Assembly (NCBI RefSeq): GCF_013426975.1 | Contig: NZ_JACCPY010000011.1 | Location: forward strand, 49,225 to 113,224 | Origin: Sphaerotilus sulfidivorans | GTDB taxonomy: Bacteria > Pseudomonadota > Gammaproteobacteria > Burkholderiales > Burkholderiaceae_C | Length of the DNA: 64,000 nucleotides | Direction of reading: 5' to 3' | Position numbers and translations under genes: made by a program | Notes under the pieces: generated by a model | Told to the model about the DNA's origin: nothing | What the model saw: the letters and a program-made list of their open reading frames with translations, nothing else | Database searches by the model: none | In this document: positions 8,599 to 17,143 of the stretch, piece by piece | Position numbering within the stretch: the first letter of the stretch is position 1 | Layout: each line of letters starts with the position of its first letter

Positions 8599-9404
8599 AC
8601 GCCGCCACCGTGAATGCGACGCCGCCCGTGCTGCAGATCGAGCACCCCAGCCCCGGCGTGCGCCTCATCCGCCTGCACCGGCCCGAGGTGCTCAACGCCT
8701 TGAACCTGCGCCTGCGCCATGCCCTGGCCGAGGCCTTCACCCAGGCCGATGCCGACGAGGCCGTGCGCGCCGTGGTGCTGGCCGGCAGCCCGCGCGCCTT
8801 CTGCGCCGGCGCCGACCTGAACGAGTATCGCCAGGCCACGCCCGCCGAGATCGTCGAGCGCGGCATGGGCCGGCTCTGGGACGCCATCGCCCAGTGCCGC
8901 AAGCCGGTGATCGCCGCGGTGTGCGGCCATGCGCTGGGCGGCGGCTGCGAGCTGGCCCTGCATGCCGATCTGATCATCGCCGGCACCGGAGCGCGCTTCG
9001 GCCAGCCCGAGGTCCGCATCGGCCTGATGCCCGGCGGAGGCGCCACCCAGCGCCTGACCCGCGCGGTGGGCAAGTTCCAGGCGATGCGGCTTCTGCTGCT
9101 GGGCGAGCCGATCGCGGCCGACGAGGCGCTGCGCCTGGGGCTGGTGTCGGAGGTGGTGGCCGACGATCAGGTCGAGCCGCGGGCGCTGGAGCTGGCCGCC
9201 CGGCTGGCCAGCGGTCCCGCTGCAGTGCAGACGCTCATCAAGGAGACGGTGATCGCCAGCATGAACCTGCCGCTGCAGCAGGGGCTGGAGCTGGAGCGGC
9301 GCGCCTTCGCGCTGGCCTTCGCCTGGCCGGACCGGGCCGAGGGCATCGCCGCACGGCTGGAGCGGCGCGAGCCGTGCTGGTCACACCGGAACGGCGCGGG
9401 CTGA
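8595..9404 (+). CDS. Enoyl-CoA hydratase, PaaF-like
   Basis: A 269-residue crotonase. Unlike its upstream neighbour it keeps both catalytic glutamates, in GGGCELALHAD and FGQPEVRIG, and the oxyanion segment FCAGADLNEY. The segment PGGGATQRLTRAVGK matches classical short-chain enoyl-CoA hydratases and PaaF. It should hydrate a 2-enoyl-CoA to a 3-hydroxyacyl-CoA. The SDR at 1529 could then oxidise that product and the thiolase at 6531 could cleave it. The ATG overlaps the stop of the preceding gene. It is the last gene of the cluster and is convergent with the dienelactone hydrolase; the 181-base gap between them contains no clear terminator. Confidence 0.92.
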   Translation: MNAATVNATPPVLQIEHPSPGVRLIRLHRPEVLNALNLRLRHALAEAFTQADADEAVRAVVLAGSPRAFCAGADLNEYRQATPAEIVERGMGRLWDAIAQCRKPVIAAVCGHALGGGCELALHADLIIAGTGARFGQPEVRIGLMPGGGATQRLTRAVGKFQAMRLLLLGEPIAADEALRLGLVSEVVADDQVEPRALELAARLASGPAAVQTLIKETVIASMNLPLQQGLELERRAFALAFAWPDRAEGIAARLERREPCWSHRNGAG

Positions 9405-9585
9405 ACCACTCTGGCGCGCTGCTCAGCGCGAAGACGCCACATCCGGCCAGCGGAGTCAGACAGCACAACTGCGGCCACCCACGCGTCCAACGTCACCGAC
9501 CCGATGAGAGTCTGATGACCAGCGCAGTGCAGGTGCATCGCGGCTTTGCCCAGGCACGGCTGCAGTGCGCCGGATGTCTCCTGAC

Positions 9586-10305
9586 TCAGAACAGCTGAGA
9601 CAGAAACACCAGACTGCGCCCCTGCGCCAGCACCGCGCTGGCCGGGTCGTGCGCGGCGCGGGCCCAGCAGTTGAAGCCGTGCTGCGCCTGAGGGTAGTCG
9701 TGGAACTCGGTCTGCGCGGCGGCGGGTGCGCAAGTCATGGCCGTGCGCACCGCGGCCACCGCGTCGGGCGGAATGCTCGGGTCGTGGCCGGCGTGGTGGA
9801 ACTGCACCGGCACGGTGATGCGCGCGGCCAGCGCGGCAAGATCCGGCTGCGCGGCGATGCCGCCGCCGTAGTAGCAGACCACCGCGTCCACCCCGCACAG
9901 CGCCGCCGCAGCGAAGGCCAGCCGCCCGCCCATGCAGTAGCCGAGGGCGCCGATGCGACCGGTACATTCCGGCATCGCGCGCAGCGCTGCCAGCGCCACG
10001 GCCATGTCGGCCACCGCCTGCTCGCGGCTCAAGCCGCGCATCAGCGTCAGCGCACGCTCGCGGTCCTCGCCGACGTAGCCCAGCTCGACCCGTGTCGCCT
10101 GGCGCCGGAACAGGTCGGGCGCGATCACCACGAAGCCGGACTGCGCGTACTGCTCGGCCACGGCGCGGATATGCGCGTTGACGCCGAAGATCTCCTGCAG
10201 CAGCAGCAGACCGGGGCCGCGGCCGGCCGGCGGCAGCGCGACGAAGGCGTCCAGCGAGCCGTCCTCGGCGGGCAGGCTTGTCCAGCGGGTGGTGCAGGGG
10301 CTCAT
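9586..10305 (-). CDS. Dienelactone hydrolase family protein
   Basis: A 239-residue alpha/beta hydrolase of the dienelactone hydrolase family. The catalytic triad is visible as Cys124 in GYCMGG, Asp175 in HAGHDPS and His209 in QAQHGF, and the LQEIFGV motif near residue 36 carries the conserved Glu. Dienelactone hydrolases open the lactone made from halo-catechol ortho-cleavage, but many chromosomal copies have other or unknown substrates. No chlorocatechol genes are nearby. The start at 10305 is supported by AAGGAA just upstream; a longer open frame exists but has no good start. It diverges from selU, with 181 bases between them holding both promoters. Confidence 0.92.
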   Translation of the reverse strand: MSPCTTRWTSLPAEDGSLDAFVALPPAGRGPGLLLLQEIFGVNAHIRAVAEQYAQSGFVVIAPDLFRRQATRVELGYVGEDRERALTLMRGLSREQAVADMAVALAALRAMPECTGRIGALGYCMGGRLAFAAAALCGVDAVVCYYGGGIAAQPDLAALAARITVPVQFHHAGHDPSIPPDAVAAVRTAMTCAPAAAQTEFHDYPQAQHGFNCWARAAHDPASAVLAQGRSLVFLSQLF

Positions 10306-10486
10306 CAGAAGAATTCCTTGATCGGTCGGGAAAGAACCCGAGGCTAGCCGAGATCGGGCTGACCGGCAGACCGCGCACCCGCCCTGGGACGATCTCCTAT
10401 CATCTCGCCTTTTCCCTTCCGCCCTGGCCCGTGTCCCGCCCCACCATGACCCCGCCCCTCCTGCCGCCGCTGGCGCAGGCTCGCCG

Positions 10487-11536
10487 ATGAGCTCGCGCGG
10501 CCCGGCGCAGATCGCCGACCTGCATCGCTTCGACTGCATCATCGACGCGCGCTCGCCGTCGGAATATGCGCTCGACCACATTCCCGGCGCGATCAACTGC
10601 CCCTCGCTCGACGACGAGGAGCGCCGCATCGTCGGCACGATCTACAAGCAGCAGGGCGCCTTCGAGGCGCGGCGGGTCGGCGGCGCGATGGTGGCGGCCA
10701 ACCTGGCACGCCACCTGCGCGAGCGCTTCGCCGACATGCCGGCAAGCTGGCGCCCGCTCGTCTACTGCTGGCGCGGCGGCCTGCGCAGCGGCTCGATGGT
10801 GAACTGGTGGCGGCTGGTGGGCTGGGACGCGCAGCAGCTCGCCGGCGGCTACAAGCGCTGGCGTCAGCATGTGATCGCGCAGATCGACGCGATCGCGCCG
10901 CAGCTCGATCTGCGGGTGGTCTGCGGCCCCACCGGCAGCGCCAAGACCCGCGTGCTGCAGGCGCTGGCCGCGCAGGGCGAGCAGGTGCTCGACCTGGAGG
11001 GCCTGGCCTGCCACAAGGGCTCGCTGCTGGGCGCGCTGCCCGGCGTCGAGCAGCCCTCGCAGAAGGCCTTCGAGACGCAGCTGGCGGTGCAGCTCGAGCG
11101 GTTCGACCTGGGCCGGCCGGTCCATGTCGAGGCCGAGAGCCGCCGAATCGGCCGCATCGCGCTGCCGACCGCGCTGATCGAGCGCATGCGCGCGGCCGTC
11201 TGCCTCGAGATCGAGGCCGGCGCCGCGGCGCGGCTGGACTATCTGCTCGAGGACTATGCCTACCTGGGCGACGAGCCCGAGCAGCTCGCCTCGCGCCTCG
11301 AGATGCTGCGCGAGCTGCACAGTCGCGAGACGATCGCGCGCTGGCAGGACTGGGCGCGCACCCGCGCGCTGCGCCCGCTCTTCGACGAGCTGAGCCGGCT
11401 GCACTACGACCCGGCCTACGGCCGCTCGCAGGCGGCGCATTTCCGCCGCTGGGCCGAGCGGCGCACGGTCGCTGCCGACACGCTGGACGCGGCCGGCATC
11501 GAGCGGGTGGCGCAGGCGCTGCGCGCGCTGGGCTGA
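10487..11536 (+). CDS. selU: tRNA 2-selenouridine synthase
   Basis: A 349-residue SelU/MnmH (YbbB). The N-terminal rhodanese domain carries the catalytic Cys94 in YCWRGGLRS, and a P-loop GPTGSAKT follows at about 147-154. This is the standard two-domain layout and length. The enzyme converts 2-thiouridine at tRNA wobble position 34 to 2-selenouridine using selenophosphate. It heads a run of five closely spaced genes ending in selD, which makes its selenium donor, with an ABC transporter between. No selA/selB is in the window, so selenium here may serve tRNA modification only. ATG at 10487 is the family-consistent start. Confidence 0.95.
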   Translation: MSSRGPAQIADLHRFDCIIDARSPSEYALDHIPGAINCPSLDDEERRIVGTIYKQQGAFEARRVGGAMVAANLARHLRERFADMPASWRPLVYCWRGGLRSGSMVNWWRLVGWDAQQLAGGYKRWRQHVIAQIDAIAPQLDLRVVCGPTGSAKTRVLQALAAQGEQVLDLEGLACHKGSLLGALPGVEQPSQKAFETQLAVQLERFDLGRPVHVEAESRRIGRIALPTALIERMRAAVCLEIEAGAAARLDYLLEDYAYLGDEPEQLASRLEMLRELHSRETIARWQDWARTRALRPLFDELSRLHYDPAYGRSQAAHFRRWAERRTVAADTLDAAGIERVAQALRALG

Positions 11537-11549
11537 AGGGGGCACAGGC

Positions 11550-12305
11550 ATGGCACGGGAACTGCGCCTGCACGGCGTCGGCCGCCGCTGGGGCGATCGC
11601 GAGGTGCTCTCCAGCATCGACCTGACGCTGCGCGCCGGCGAGCGGGTGGCGCTGATCGGCCCGAGCGGTGCGGGCAAGTCGACGCTGCTGCGGCTGATGG
11701 CCGGCGCGCTGCGCCCGACCCAGGGCCGCATCGAGGTCGACGGCCGCGATCTGGCGCAGATGCCCTGGCGCGCGCTGCAGGCGCACCGCGCCCGCTGCCG
11801 CATCGTCGAGCAGCAGAACCTGCTGGTGCCGCAGTCGAGCGTGCACGACAACATCGTCGCCGGGCTGCTGTCGCACTGGCCGGCCTGGCGCACGCTGCTG
11901 GCGGCGCTGTGGCCGCTGGAGCGCGAGCGCGTCGCCGCGCTGCTGCAGGCGGTCGATCTGGCCGGGCTGCAGTGGGCGCCGGCGGCCACGCTCAGCGGCG
12001 GGCAGATGCAGCGCGTGGCGCTGGCGCGCGCGCTGGTGTCGGGCCCGCGCCTGCTGCTGGCCGACGAGCCGACCGCCTCGCTCGATCCGCGCACCGCGCG
12101 CCAGATCACCCGGCTGATCGTCGATCAGGCCAGGGGCGGCGACATGGCGCTGGTGTTCTGCACCCACTGGTTCGACATCGTACGCAGCGACTGCACCCGC
12201 GTCATCGGCCTGCGCGACGGCCGCCTGCTGTTCGATGCCCCGCCGGCCGAGATCGACGAGACCCGCCTGGCCCAGCTCTATGCCGGCAGCGATGAACGGC
12301 TCTGA
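11550..12305 (+). CDS. PhnC-like ABC transporter ATP-binding protein of the selenium cluster
   Basis: A 251-residue ABC ATPase. Walker A is GPSGAGKST (37-45), the signature is LSGGQMQRVA, Walker B is LLLADEPTASLD, and the switch histidine lies in FCTHW. Overall it resembles PhnC of phosphonate importers. It lies 13 bases after selU and overlaps the permease gene by 14 bases. Position between selU and selD, together with the binding protein at 13977, points to uptake of a selenium compound rather than phosphonate. That assignment rests on neighbourhood, not on the ATPase sequence itself. Confidence 0.93.
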   Translation: MARELRLHGVGRRWGDREVLSSIDLTLRAGERVALIGPSGAGKSTLLRLMAGALRPTQGRIEVDGRDLAQMPWRALQAHRARCRIVEQQNLLVPQSSVHDNIVAGLLSHWPAWRTLLAALWPLERERVAALLQAVDLAGLQWAPAATLSGGQMQRVALARALVSGPRLLLADEPTASLDPRTARQITRLIVDQARGGDMALVFCTHWFDIVRSDCTRVIGLRDGRLLFDAPPAEIDETRLAQLYAGSDERL

Positions 12306-13980
12306 CCCGGTGCTGCGCTCGCGGCTGCTGACGCTGCTGCTGGTGCTGGCGGTGCTGCTCTCGGGCGGGGTGGCGCTGCCGCTCACCGGCGCCGAACCCG
12401 CGAAGCTGTTCGATGCCGAGGGGCTGAAGAACGCCGGCGACATCCTCTCCGGCCTGGCGCGGCCGGACTTCTCGGCCGAGTTCCTCGCGCGGGTGCTGGA
12501 GCTTTCGCTCGAGAGCCTGCTGATCGGCGTGCTGGGCACGGTGATGGCCACCGCGCTGGGCACGCTGCTGGCCCTGGCGGCGATCCGCGTGCCCGATCTG
12601 GACGATCCGCCGCAGCGCCTGCCGGCGTGGTGGCGGGGCTTGGGCGCGCTGATGCGCCAGATGGCGCGGCTGCTGCTGAACTTCTTCCGCTCGGTGCCGG
12701 AGATCGTCTGGGCCTATCTGTTCGTGCAGCTGCTCGGCCTGGGGCCGGGCGCGGCGGTGCTGGCCATCATGCTGACGGTGGGCGGCAACATCGGCAAGCT
12801 CTACGCCGAGCTGGCCGAGGCGCTCGAACCCGCCGCGATCCGCGCGCTGCGCGCCACCGGCGCCTCGCGCGGCGCGGTGCTGCTGCACGCGGTGCTGCCG
12901 CAGGTGCGCCGCGCCTGGACCGGCTACGCGCTGTTCTGCCTGGAATGCAACATCCGCATCGGCTCCATCCTGGGCGTGGTCGGTGCCGGCGGCCTGGGCA
13001 GCGAGATCGCGCTGAGCCTGCGCTATTTCCAGTACGACAAGCTGGCGACGACGCTGCTGGCGGTGCTGGTCTTCGTCGTCGCGCTGGAGGCGCTGGGCGC
13101 GCGGCTGCGGCGCTGGCCCCTGCAGCGCACGCTTGCGCTGGCCGGCCTGGGCACGGCAGCGGCGCTGTGGCGGCTGGAGATCGCCTGGGCGGATCTGTGG
13201 AGCGGCTCGTCGGTGGCGCTGCTGAGCTTCGAGCATCTGGCGCCGGACGCCGCCTTCATGCGCACCGTGGCGCTGCAGACCGGCGAGACGGTGCTGATGG
13301 CCTGGGCGGCGACGCTGGCCTCGGCGCTGGGCGCGGCGGTGCTGGCCCCGCTGGCGGCGGCGCACCTGAGCACCGGCAGCTTCCTGCCCGATCCGCCGCG
13401 TCCGGCCTGGCCGCGCCGGCTTGTGCTGTGGGCCGGGCGCCAGTCGGCGCGTGCGGTGCTGCAGCTCACCCGGGTGATGCCGGAGCTGACGCTGGCCCTG
13501 GTCTTCGTCGTCTGGGTCGGCGGCGGGCCGCTGGCGGGCATCCTGGCCATCGCGGTGCACAACCTCGGCGTGATGGGCCGCCTGTTCGCCGACGTGCTCG
13601 ACGAGGCCGAGCCAGGGCCGCCGGCGGTGCTGCAGGCACAGGGCGCCGGGCGGCTGGCGGTCTTCGTCGCCGGCGTCTGGCCGCAGGTGCGCGCGCGGCT
13701 GGCGGCCTTCGCGCTCTACCGCTTCGAGGTCAATGTGCGTGCCACCACGATGGTGGGCTTCGTCGGTGCCGGCGGCATCGGCGACGCGCTGCACACCGCC
13801 ATCAGCCTTTTCCATGTGCGCGACCTGACGCTGCTGCTGATCGTGCTGCTGAGCCTGGTCGCGCTGGTCGACCTGATCGGCGACCGCCTGCGCGCGCGCC
13901 TGCTCGCCACCCCCGGCCGCGGCCCGCGCTGCGCGCCGTCCGTCCTCTCCCCTTCCTCCTCCGGAGCCTTTCCCGCATGA
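12292..13980 (+). CDS. PhnE-like permease, two fused membrane domains, selenium cluster
   Basis: A 562-residue ABC permease made of two PhnE-like halves. Each half has several hydrophobic segments and its own ATPase-docking (EAA) loop: ALRATGASRGAVLLHAVLPQ near residue 187 and the diverged LQAQGAGRLAVFVAGVWPQ near 450. Each is followed by a VGAGG(L/I)G motif. Single-domain PhnE proteins are about half this length and dimerise, so this fusion supplies the whole membrane channel. The ATG at 12292 overlaps the ATPase gene, and its stop overlaps the binding-protein start by four bases (ATGA). The second docking loop has lost the usual acidic/alanine pattern, so the two halves may not contact the ATPase equally. 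Confidence 0.9.
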   Translation: MNGSDPVLRSRLLTLLLVLAVLLSGGVALPLTGAEPAKLFDAEGLKNAGDILSGLARPDFSAEFLARVLELSLESLLIGVLGTVMATALGTLLALAAIRVPDLDDPPQRLPAWWRGLGALMRQMARLLLNFFRSVPEIVWAYLFVQLLGLGPGAAVLAIMLTVGGNIGKLYAELAEALEPAAIRALRATGASRGAVLLHAVLPQVRRAWTGYALFCLECNIRIGSILGVVGAGGLGSEIALSLRYFQYDKLATTLLAVLVFVVALEALGARLRRWPLQRTLALAGLGTAAALWRLEIAWADLWSGSSVALLSFEHLAPDAAFMRTVALQTGETVLMAWAATLASALGAAVLAPLAAAHLSTGSFLPDPPRPAWPRRLVLWAGRQSARAVLQLTRVMPELTLALVFVVWVGGGPLAGILAIAVHNLGVMGRLFADVLDEAEPGPPAVLQAQGAGRLAVFVAGVWPQVRARLAAFALYRFEVNVRATTMVGFVGAGGIGDALHTAISLFHVRDLTLLLIVLLSLVALVDLIGDRLRARLLATPGRGPRCAPSVLSPSSSGAFPA

Positions 13981-14846
13981 ACCTGCCCCGCCGCACCCTG
14001 ATCGCCCTGTCCTCGCTGCTGGCCCTGTCCGCGCTGGCGCCGCTGGCACAGGCCCAGGAGACCGTCATCCGCGTCTCCGGCATCCCGGACGAGAACCCGA
14101 CCGAGCTGGCGCGCAAGTACAAGCCGCTGGTCGACCAGCTGCAGAAGCACCTCGGCGTCAAGGTCGTCTACGTGCCGGTGATCGACTACGGCGCCGCGGT
14201 CTCGGCGCTGGGCGCCGGCAAGATCGACTTCGCCTGGCTGGGCGGCTTCACCTTCGTGCAGGCCAAGGTGATGTCGGGCGCGCGGCCGGTGGTCATGCGC
14301 GACATCGACCGCGAGTTCCACAGCGTCTTCATCGCCAGCAGCACCTCCGGCATCACCAAGCCCGAGGAGCTGCGGGGCAAGAGCTTCGCCTTCGGCTCGA
14401 AGTCGTCCACCTCGGGCCACCTGTTCCCGCGCCATTTCCTCGAGACCACCTGGCGTATCGACCCGGACAAGGACTTCGCCGGCGCGCCCGTCTACAGCGG
14501 CGCGCATGACGCCACCGTGAAGATGGTCGAGTCGGGCAAGGTGCAGGCCGGCGCGGTCAACATCGAGGTCTGGAAGCGCATGGAAGCCAAGCAGCAGTTC
14601 GACCCGGCCAAGGTGCGGGCGATCTGGACCACGCCGGCCTTCGTCGACTATGTCTGGGCCGCGCGCAAGGACCTGCCGGCCGAGACGGTGAAGAAGTTTG
14701 CCGACGCCTTCCTGACGCTGGACATGAACGATCCGGCCGAGAAGGCGGTGCTCGAGCTGCAGGGCGCGAAGAAGTTCGTGCCGGCGAAGGCCGAGGACTT
14801 CGCCATCATCGAGCAGGTGGGCCGCTCCACCGGCCTGCTGAAGTGA
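13977..14846 (+). CDS. PhnD-like binding protein, putative selenium oxyanion (selenate-type) receptor
   Basis: A 289-residue periplasmic binding protein of the PhnD/phosphite-type family. The signal peptide is [11 protein letters not shown] followed by a hydrophobic run ending AQA near residue 27. Family features include [18 protein letters not shown], the hinge [12 protein letters not shown] and the serine-rich ligand loop [12 protein letters not shown]. Proteins of this subfamily beside selD are, to my knowledge, annotated as putative selenate ABC transporter binding proteins. The immediate neighbours, a fused permease and selD, support that. Ligand identity (selenate, selenite or an organic form) is not shown by the sequence. 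Confidence 0.88.
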   Translation: MNLPRRTLIALSSLLALSALAPLAQAQETVIRVSGIPDENPTELARKYKPLVDQLQKHLGVKVVYVPVIDYGAAVSALGAGKIDFAWLGGFTFVQAKVMSGARPVVMRDIDREFHSVFIASSTSGITKPEELRGKSFAFGSKSSTSGHLFPRHFLETTWRIDPDKDFAGAPVYSGAHDATVKMVESGKVQAGAVNIEVWKRMEAKQQFDPAKVRAIWTTPAFVDYVWAARKDLPAETVKKFADAFLTLDMNDPAEKAVLELQGAKKFVPAKAEDFAIIEQVGRSTGLLK

Positions 14847-14854
14847 GGGCGGCC

Positions 14855-15937
14855 ATGACGACCGCACCGGCCACTGCGCCCGCGCCCGCTCACCCGCCGC
14901 TGTCGCAGCTCGCCCACGGCGGCGGCTGCGGCTGCAAGCTCGCGCCCGGCGTGCTCTCCGAGATTCTGGCGCGCACACCGCAGGGGCTGATTCCGCCGGA
15001 GCTGATCGTGGGTCTGGAGACCAGCGACGACGCCGCGGTCTGGCGCCTGGACGAGCGCCACGCCATCGTCGCCACCACCGACTTCTTCACCCCGATCGTC
15101 GACGATCCGCGCGACTTCGGCCGCATCGCCGCGACCAATGCGCTGTCCGACATCTACGCGATGGGCGGGCGGCCGATCTTCGCGCTGGCCCTGGTCGGCA
15201 TGCCGATCCAGAAGCTCTCGACCGAGACGATCGGCGCGATCCTGGAGGGCGGTGCCAGCGTCTGCCGCGAGGCCGGCATCCCGATCGCCGGCGGCCACTC
15301 GATCGACGCGGCCGAGCCGATCTACGGCCTGGTCGCGATCGGCCTGGTCGCGCCCGACCAGGTGCGGCGCAATGCCGACGCGCGCCCCGGCGACTGCCTG
15401 GTGCTGGGCAAGCCGATCGGCGTGGGCGTGCTGTCGGCGGCGCTCAAGCGCGGCCTGCTCGATGAGGCGGGCTATGCGCGCATGCGCGCGCCGATGACGC
15501 AGCTCAACGCGGTCGGCACCACGCTGGCCGCGCTGCCGGCGGTGCACGCGATGACCGATGTGACCGGCTTCGGGCTGCTCGGCCATCTGCTGGAGGTCTG
15601 CCGCGGCTCCGGGCTGGACGCGACGCTCGACCTCGCCACGGTGCCGGTGCTGGACGACGCGCGCCACTTCGCCCAGGACGGCATCTTCACCGGCGCCTCC
15701 ACCCGCAACTGGGCCAGCTACGGCGCCGAGGTGGCGCTGCCGGCCGATCTGCCGGAAGCCCAGCGCGCGCTGCTGACCGATCCGCAGACCAGCGGCGGCC
15801 TGCTGGTGAGCTGCGCGCCCGAGGCGCTGGACGAGGTGCTGGCCACCTTCCGCGCCGCCGGCTTCGCCGAAGCGGCCTGCGTCGGGCGGATGCAGGCGCG
15901 CGGCGACGCGGTCGCGCGGGTGCAGGTGAAAGGCTGA
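14855..15937 (+). CDS. selD: Selenophosphate synthase (selenide, water dikinase)
   Basis: A 360-residue SelD that makes selenophosphate from selenide and ATP. The N-terminal glycine-rich loop GGGCGCK carries the active-site Cys and Lys; Cys codons are used, so this is the non-selenocysteine form. Other family motifs are [35 protein letters not shown] and [13 protein letters not shown] at 14855 is preferred over GTG at 14843 because GAGGG lies six bases upstream. It closes the selenium cluster and feeds SelU at 10487. It converges with the methyltransferase gene ending at 15970. Confidence 0.96.
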   Translation: MTTAPATAPAPAHPPLSQLAHGGGCGCKLAPGVLSEILARTPQGLIPPELIVGLETSDDAAVWRLDERHAIVATTDFFTPIVDDPRDFGRIAATNALSDIYAMGGRPIFALALVGMPIQKLSTETIGAILEGGASVCREAGIPIAGGHSIDAAEPIYGLVAIGLVAPDQVRRNADARPGDCLVLGKPIGVGVLSAALKRGLLDEAGYARMRAPMTQLNAVGTTLAALPAVHAMTDVTGFGLLGHLLEVCRGSGLDATLDLATVPVLDDARHFAQDGIFTGASTRNWASYGAEVALPADLPEAQRALLTDPQTSGGLLVSCAPEALDEVLATFRAAGFAEAACVGRMQARGDAVARVQVKG

Positions 15938-15969
15938 ACCGGAACGGCCGAACGATCTCGGGGCAGCGC

Positions 15970-16722
15970 TCAGCGCCGCCACAGCACCCGCAGATGCATC
16001 GGCCGGGTGAAGTTGGCGCCGTCGGCGCGCTGGTGCGGTGCATAGGCAACGCGCACCCGCTCGGTCAGTGCGGCATCGACATGATGGTCGGCGAAGCTCG
16101 GATGCAGCATCCGGCGCTCGAAGGCTGCGAAGTCGGCGAAGTGCACCGGCATCTCGAAATGGCGCTGCTCGCCGGCACGCCAGAGACTGTCGGGTCGTGC
16201 CAGTGCCCGGTCGAGGGCCTGCTGCGCAGCGATTCGCACCTCGCGTTCGTCGTTGAACAGTCGCACGATCTCGTTGAGCGCACCGTCGTAGACCGGCTCC
16301 GAGACATGCAGCCAGCCTCCCGGGCGCAGCACCCGCGCGATCTCGTCGAGCGCACGGTCCATCACCGCCGGCGGCACATGGTGCAGCGACTTCAGCATCA
16401 GCACGCCGTCGAAGCAGGCATCGGGCAGCGGCATCGCCTCGGCCCCTGCCAGCAGCAGGCGCAGCCGCGGATGGGGCCGCTGCAGATTGCGTTCATGCTG
16501 GCGCGCATCGACCTCCAGGCCGGTCAGCCGGCTGTCGGGATGGCGCTCGAGCAGAGCGCGTGCCAGACGGGCGGCGCCACAGCCGACCTCCAGCAGCTCC
16601 CGCCCGGACAGGTCGAACAGCGAATCGATCAGGTCCAGCTCGTCGGCGATCAGCGGCGCCTGGGTGCCCAGGGAACTCCGGGAAATCTTGGAAAAATTGG
16701 GACTGGCAGTGGAAATGCTCAT
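15970..16722 (-). CDS. Class I SAM-dependent methyltransferase
   Basis: A 250-residue methyltransferase of the Methyltransf_11/25 type. Motif I is LLEVGCGAARLARAL near residue 41, the acidic GLEVDA follows, then FDGVLMLKSLHHV and the post-motif RVLRPGGWLHVSEP. The substrate is unknown. No Shine-Dalgarno sequence precedes the ATG at 16722. An extended -10 (TGCTATAGT, 16737-16729 on this strand) ends seven bases before the start codon, so the message is probably leaderless. It diverges from a rhodanese gene over a perfect inverted repeat, suggesting joint control. A role in sulfur or selenium chemistry (rhodanese beside it, selD downstream) is a guess. Confidence 0.88.
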   Translation of the reverse strand: MSISTASPNFSKISRSSLGTQAPLIADELDLIDSLFDLSGRELLEVGCGAARLARALLERHPDSRLTGLEVDARQHERNLQRPHPRLRLLLAGAEAMPLPDACFDGVLMLKSLHHVPPAVMDRALDEIARVLRPGGWLHVSEPVYDGALNEIVRLFNDEREVRIAAQQALDRALARPDSLWRAGEQRHFEMPVHFADFAAFERRMLHPSFADHHVDAALTERVRVAYAPHQRADGANFTRPMHLRVLWRR

Positions 16723-16728
16723 GGGAAG

Positions 16729-16737
16729 ACTATAGCA
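16729..16737 (-). promoter_or_regulatory. Extended -10 promoter for a probable leaderless methyltransferase mRNA
   Basis: On the minus strand the bases read TGCTATAGT, an extended -10 element. The predicted start point falls at or within a base or two of the ATG at 16722, and there is no ribosome-binding site. No convincing -35 is seen, as is common with extended -10 promoters. Confidence 0.5.
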
Positions 16738-16762
16738 AATATACCTTGCAGGGTATATTTGC
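16735..16762. promoter_or_regulatory. Perfect 11-bp inverted repeat operator between methyltransferase and rhodanese genes
   Basis: GCAAATATACC, a six-base spacer TTGCAG, then GGTATATTTGC. The arms match perfectly and stand out as A/T-rich in GC-rich DNA. The left arm overlaps the minus-strand extended -10, and the right arm contains TATATT, a possible -10 for the rhodanese gene. A repressor here would block both. The TATACC...GGTATA core resembles sites of CsoR/CstR-type sensors, some of which control rhodaneses, but no such regulator is in the window. Confidence 0.7.
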
Positions 16763-16795
16763 ACTCCGTGCCACTGTTTTTCCGGAGACCCTGCG

Positions 16796-17086
16796 ATGTC
16801 CTCCCTGCTGTCGCCTTCCACCCTGGTCATCGATGTCCGCTCGCCGGCCGAGTTCGCCAGCGGCCATCTTGACGGCGCCGTCAATCTGCCGCTCGACCGG
16901 CTCGCCGGCCTGTGCGCACAGGCACTGCCGGACCACCAGGCCGACATCGTCGTCTACTGCGCCGCCGGCGGCCGCTCGGCGATGGCCTGCCGGATGCTCG
17001 GCGAACTCGGCTACCGTCGGGTGCGCGACGGTGGTGCGCTGTCGGTGCTCGCGCTGGGCTGTGGACGGCCGCTGCGCCGGGTCTGA
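16796..17086 (+). CDS. Rhodanese-like sulfurtransferase, single domain
   Basis: A 96-residue single rhodanese domain. Typical elements are VIDVRSPAEFASGHLDGAVNLP and the active-site loop YCAAGGRSA with Cys55. It would accept sulfur (or selenium) as a persulfide and pass it to cyanide, thioredoxin or another acceptor. No signal peptide is present, so it is cytoplasmic. GGAG eight bases upstream supports the ATG at 16796. It is divergent from the methyltransferase gene and shares its palindromic operator. Stand-alone rhodaneses of this size are often induced by reactive sulfur, which would fit the operator type. Confidence 0.92.
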   Translation: MSSLLSPSTLVIDVRSPAEFASGHLDGAVNLPLDRLAGLCAQALPDHQADIVVYCAAGGRSAMACRMLGELGYRRVRDGGALSVLALGCGRPLRRV

Positions 17087-17143
17087 CAAGACCTGCAGCG
17101 GAGCGAAGAAACCCCATCCTGTATGGGCATAGAATTTGCAGCC

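Noticed and set aside
9405..9585. Terminator or small gene between the PaaF-like gene and dienelactone hydrolase gene
   Set aside because: No stable stem with a T-run and no convincing start with ribosome site were seen.
14855..15937. Selenocysteine codon in selD
   Set aside because: The active-site loop uses TGC codons (GGGCGCK) and there is no in-frame TGA.
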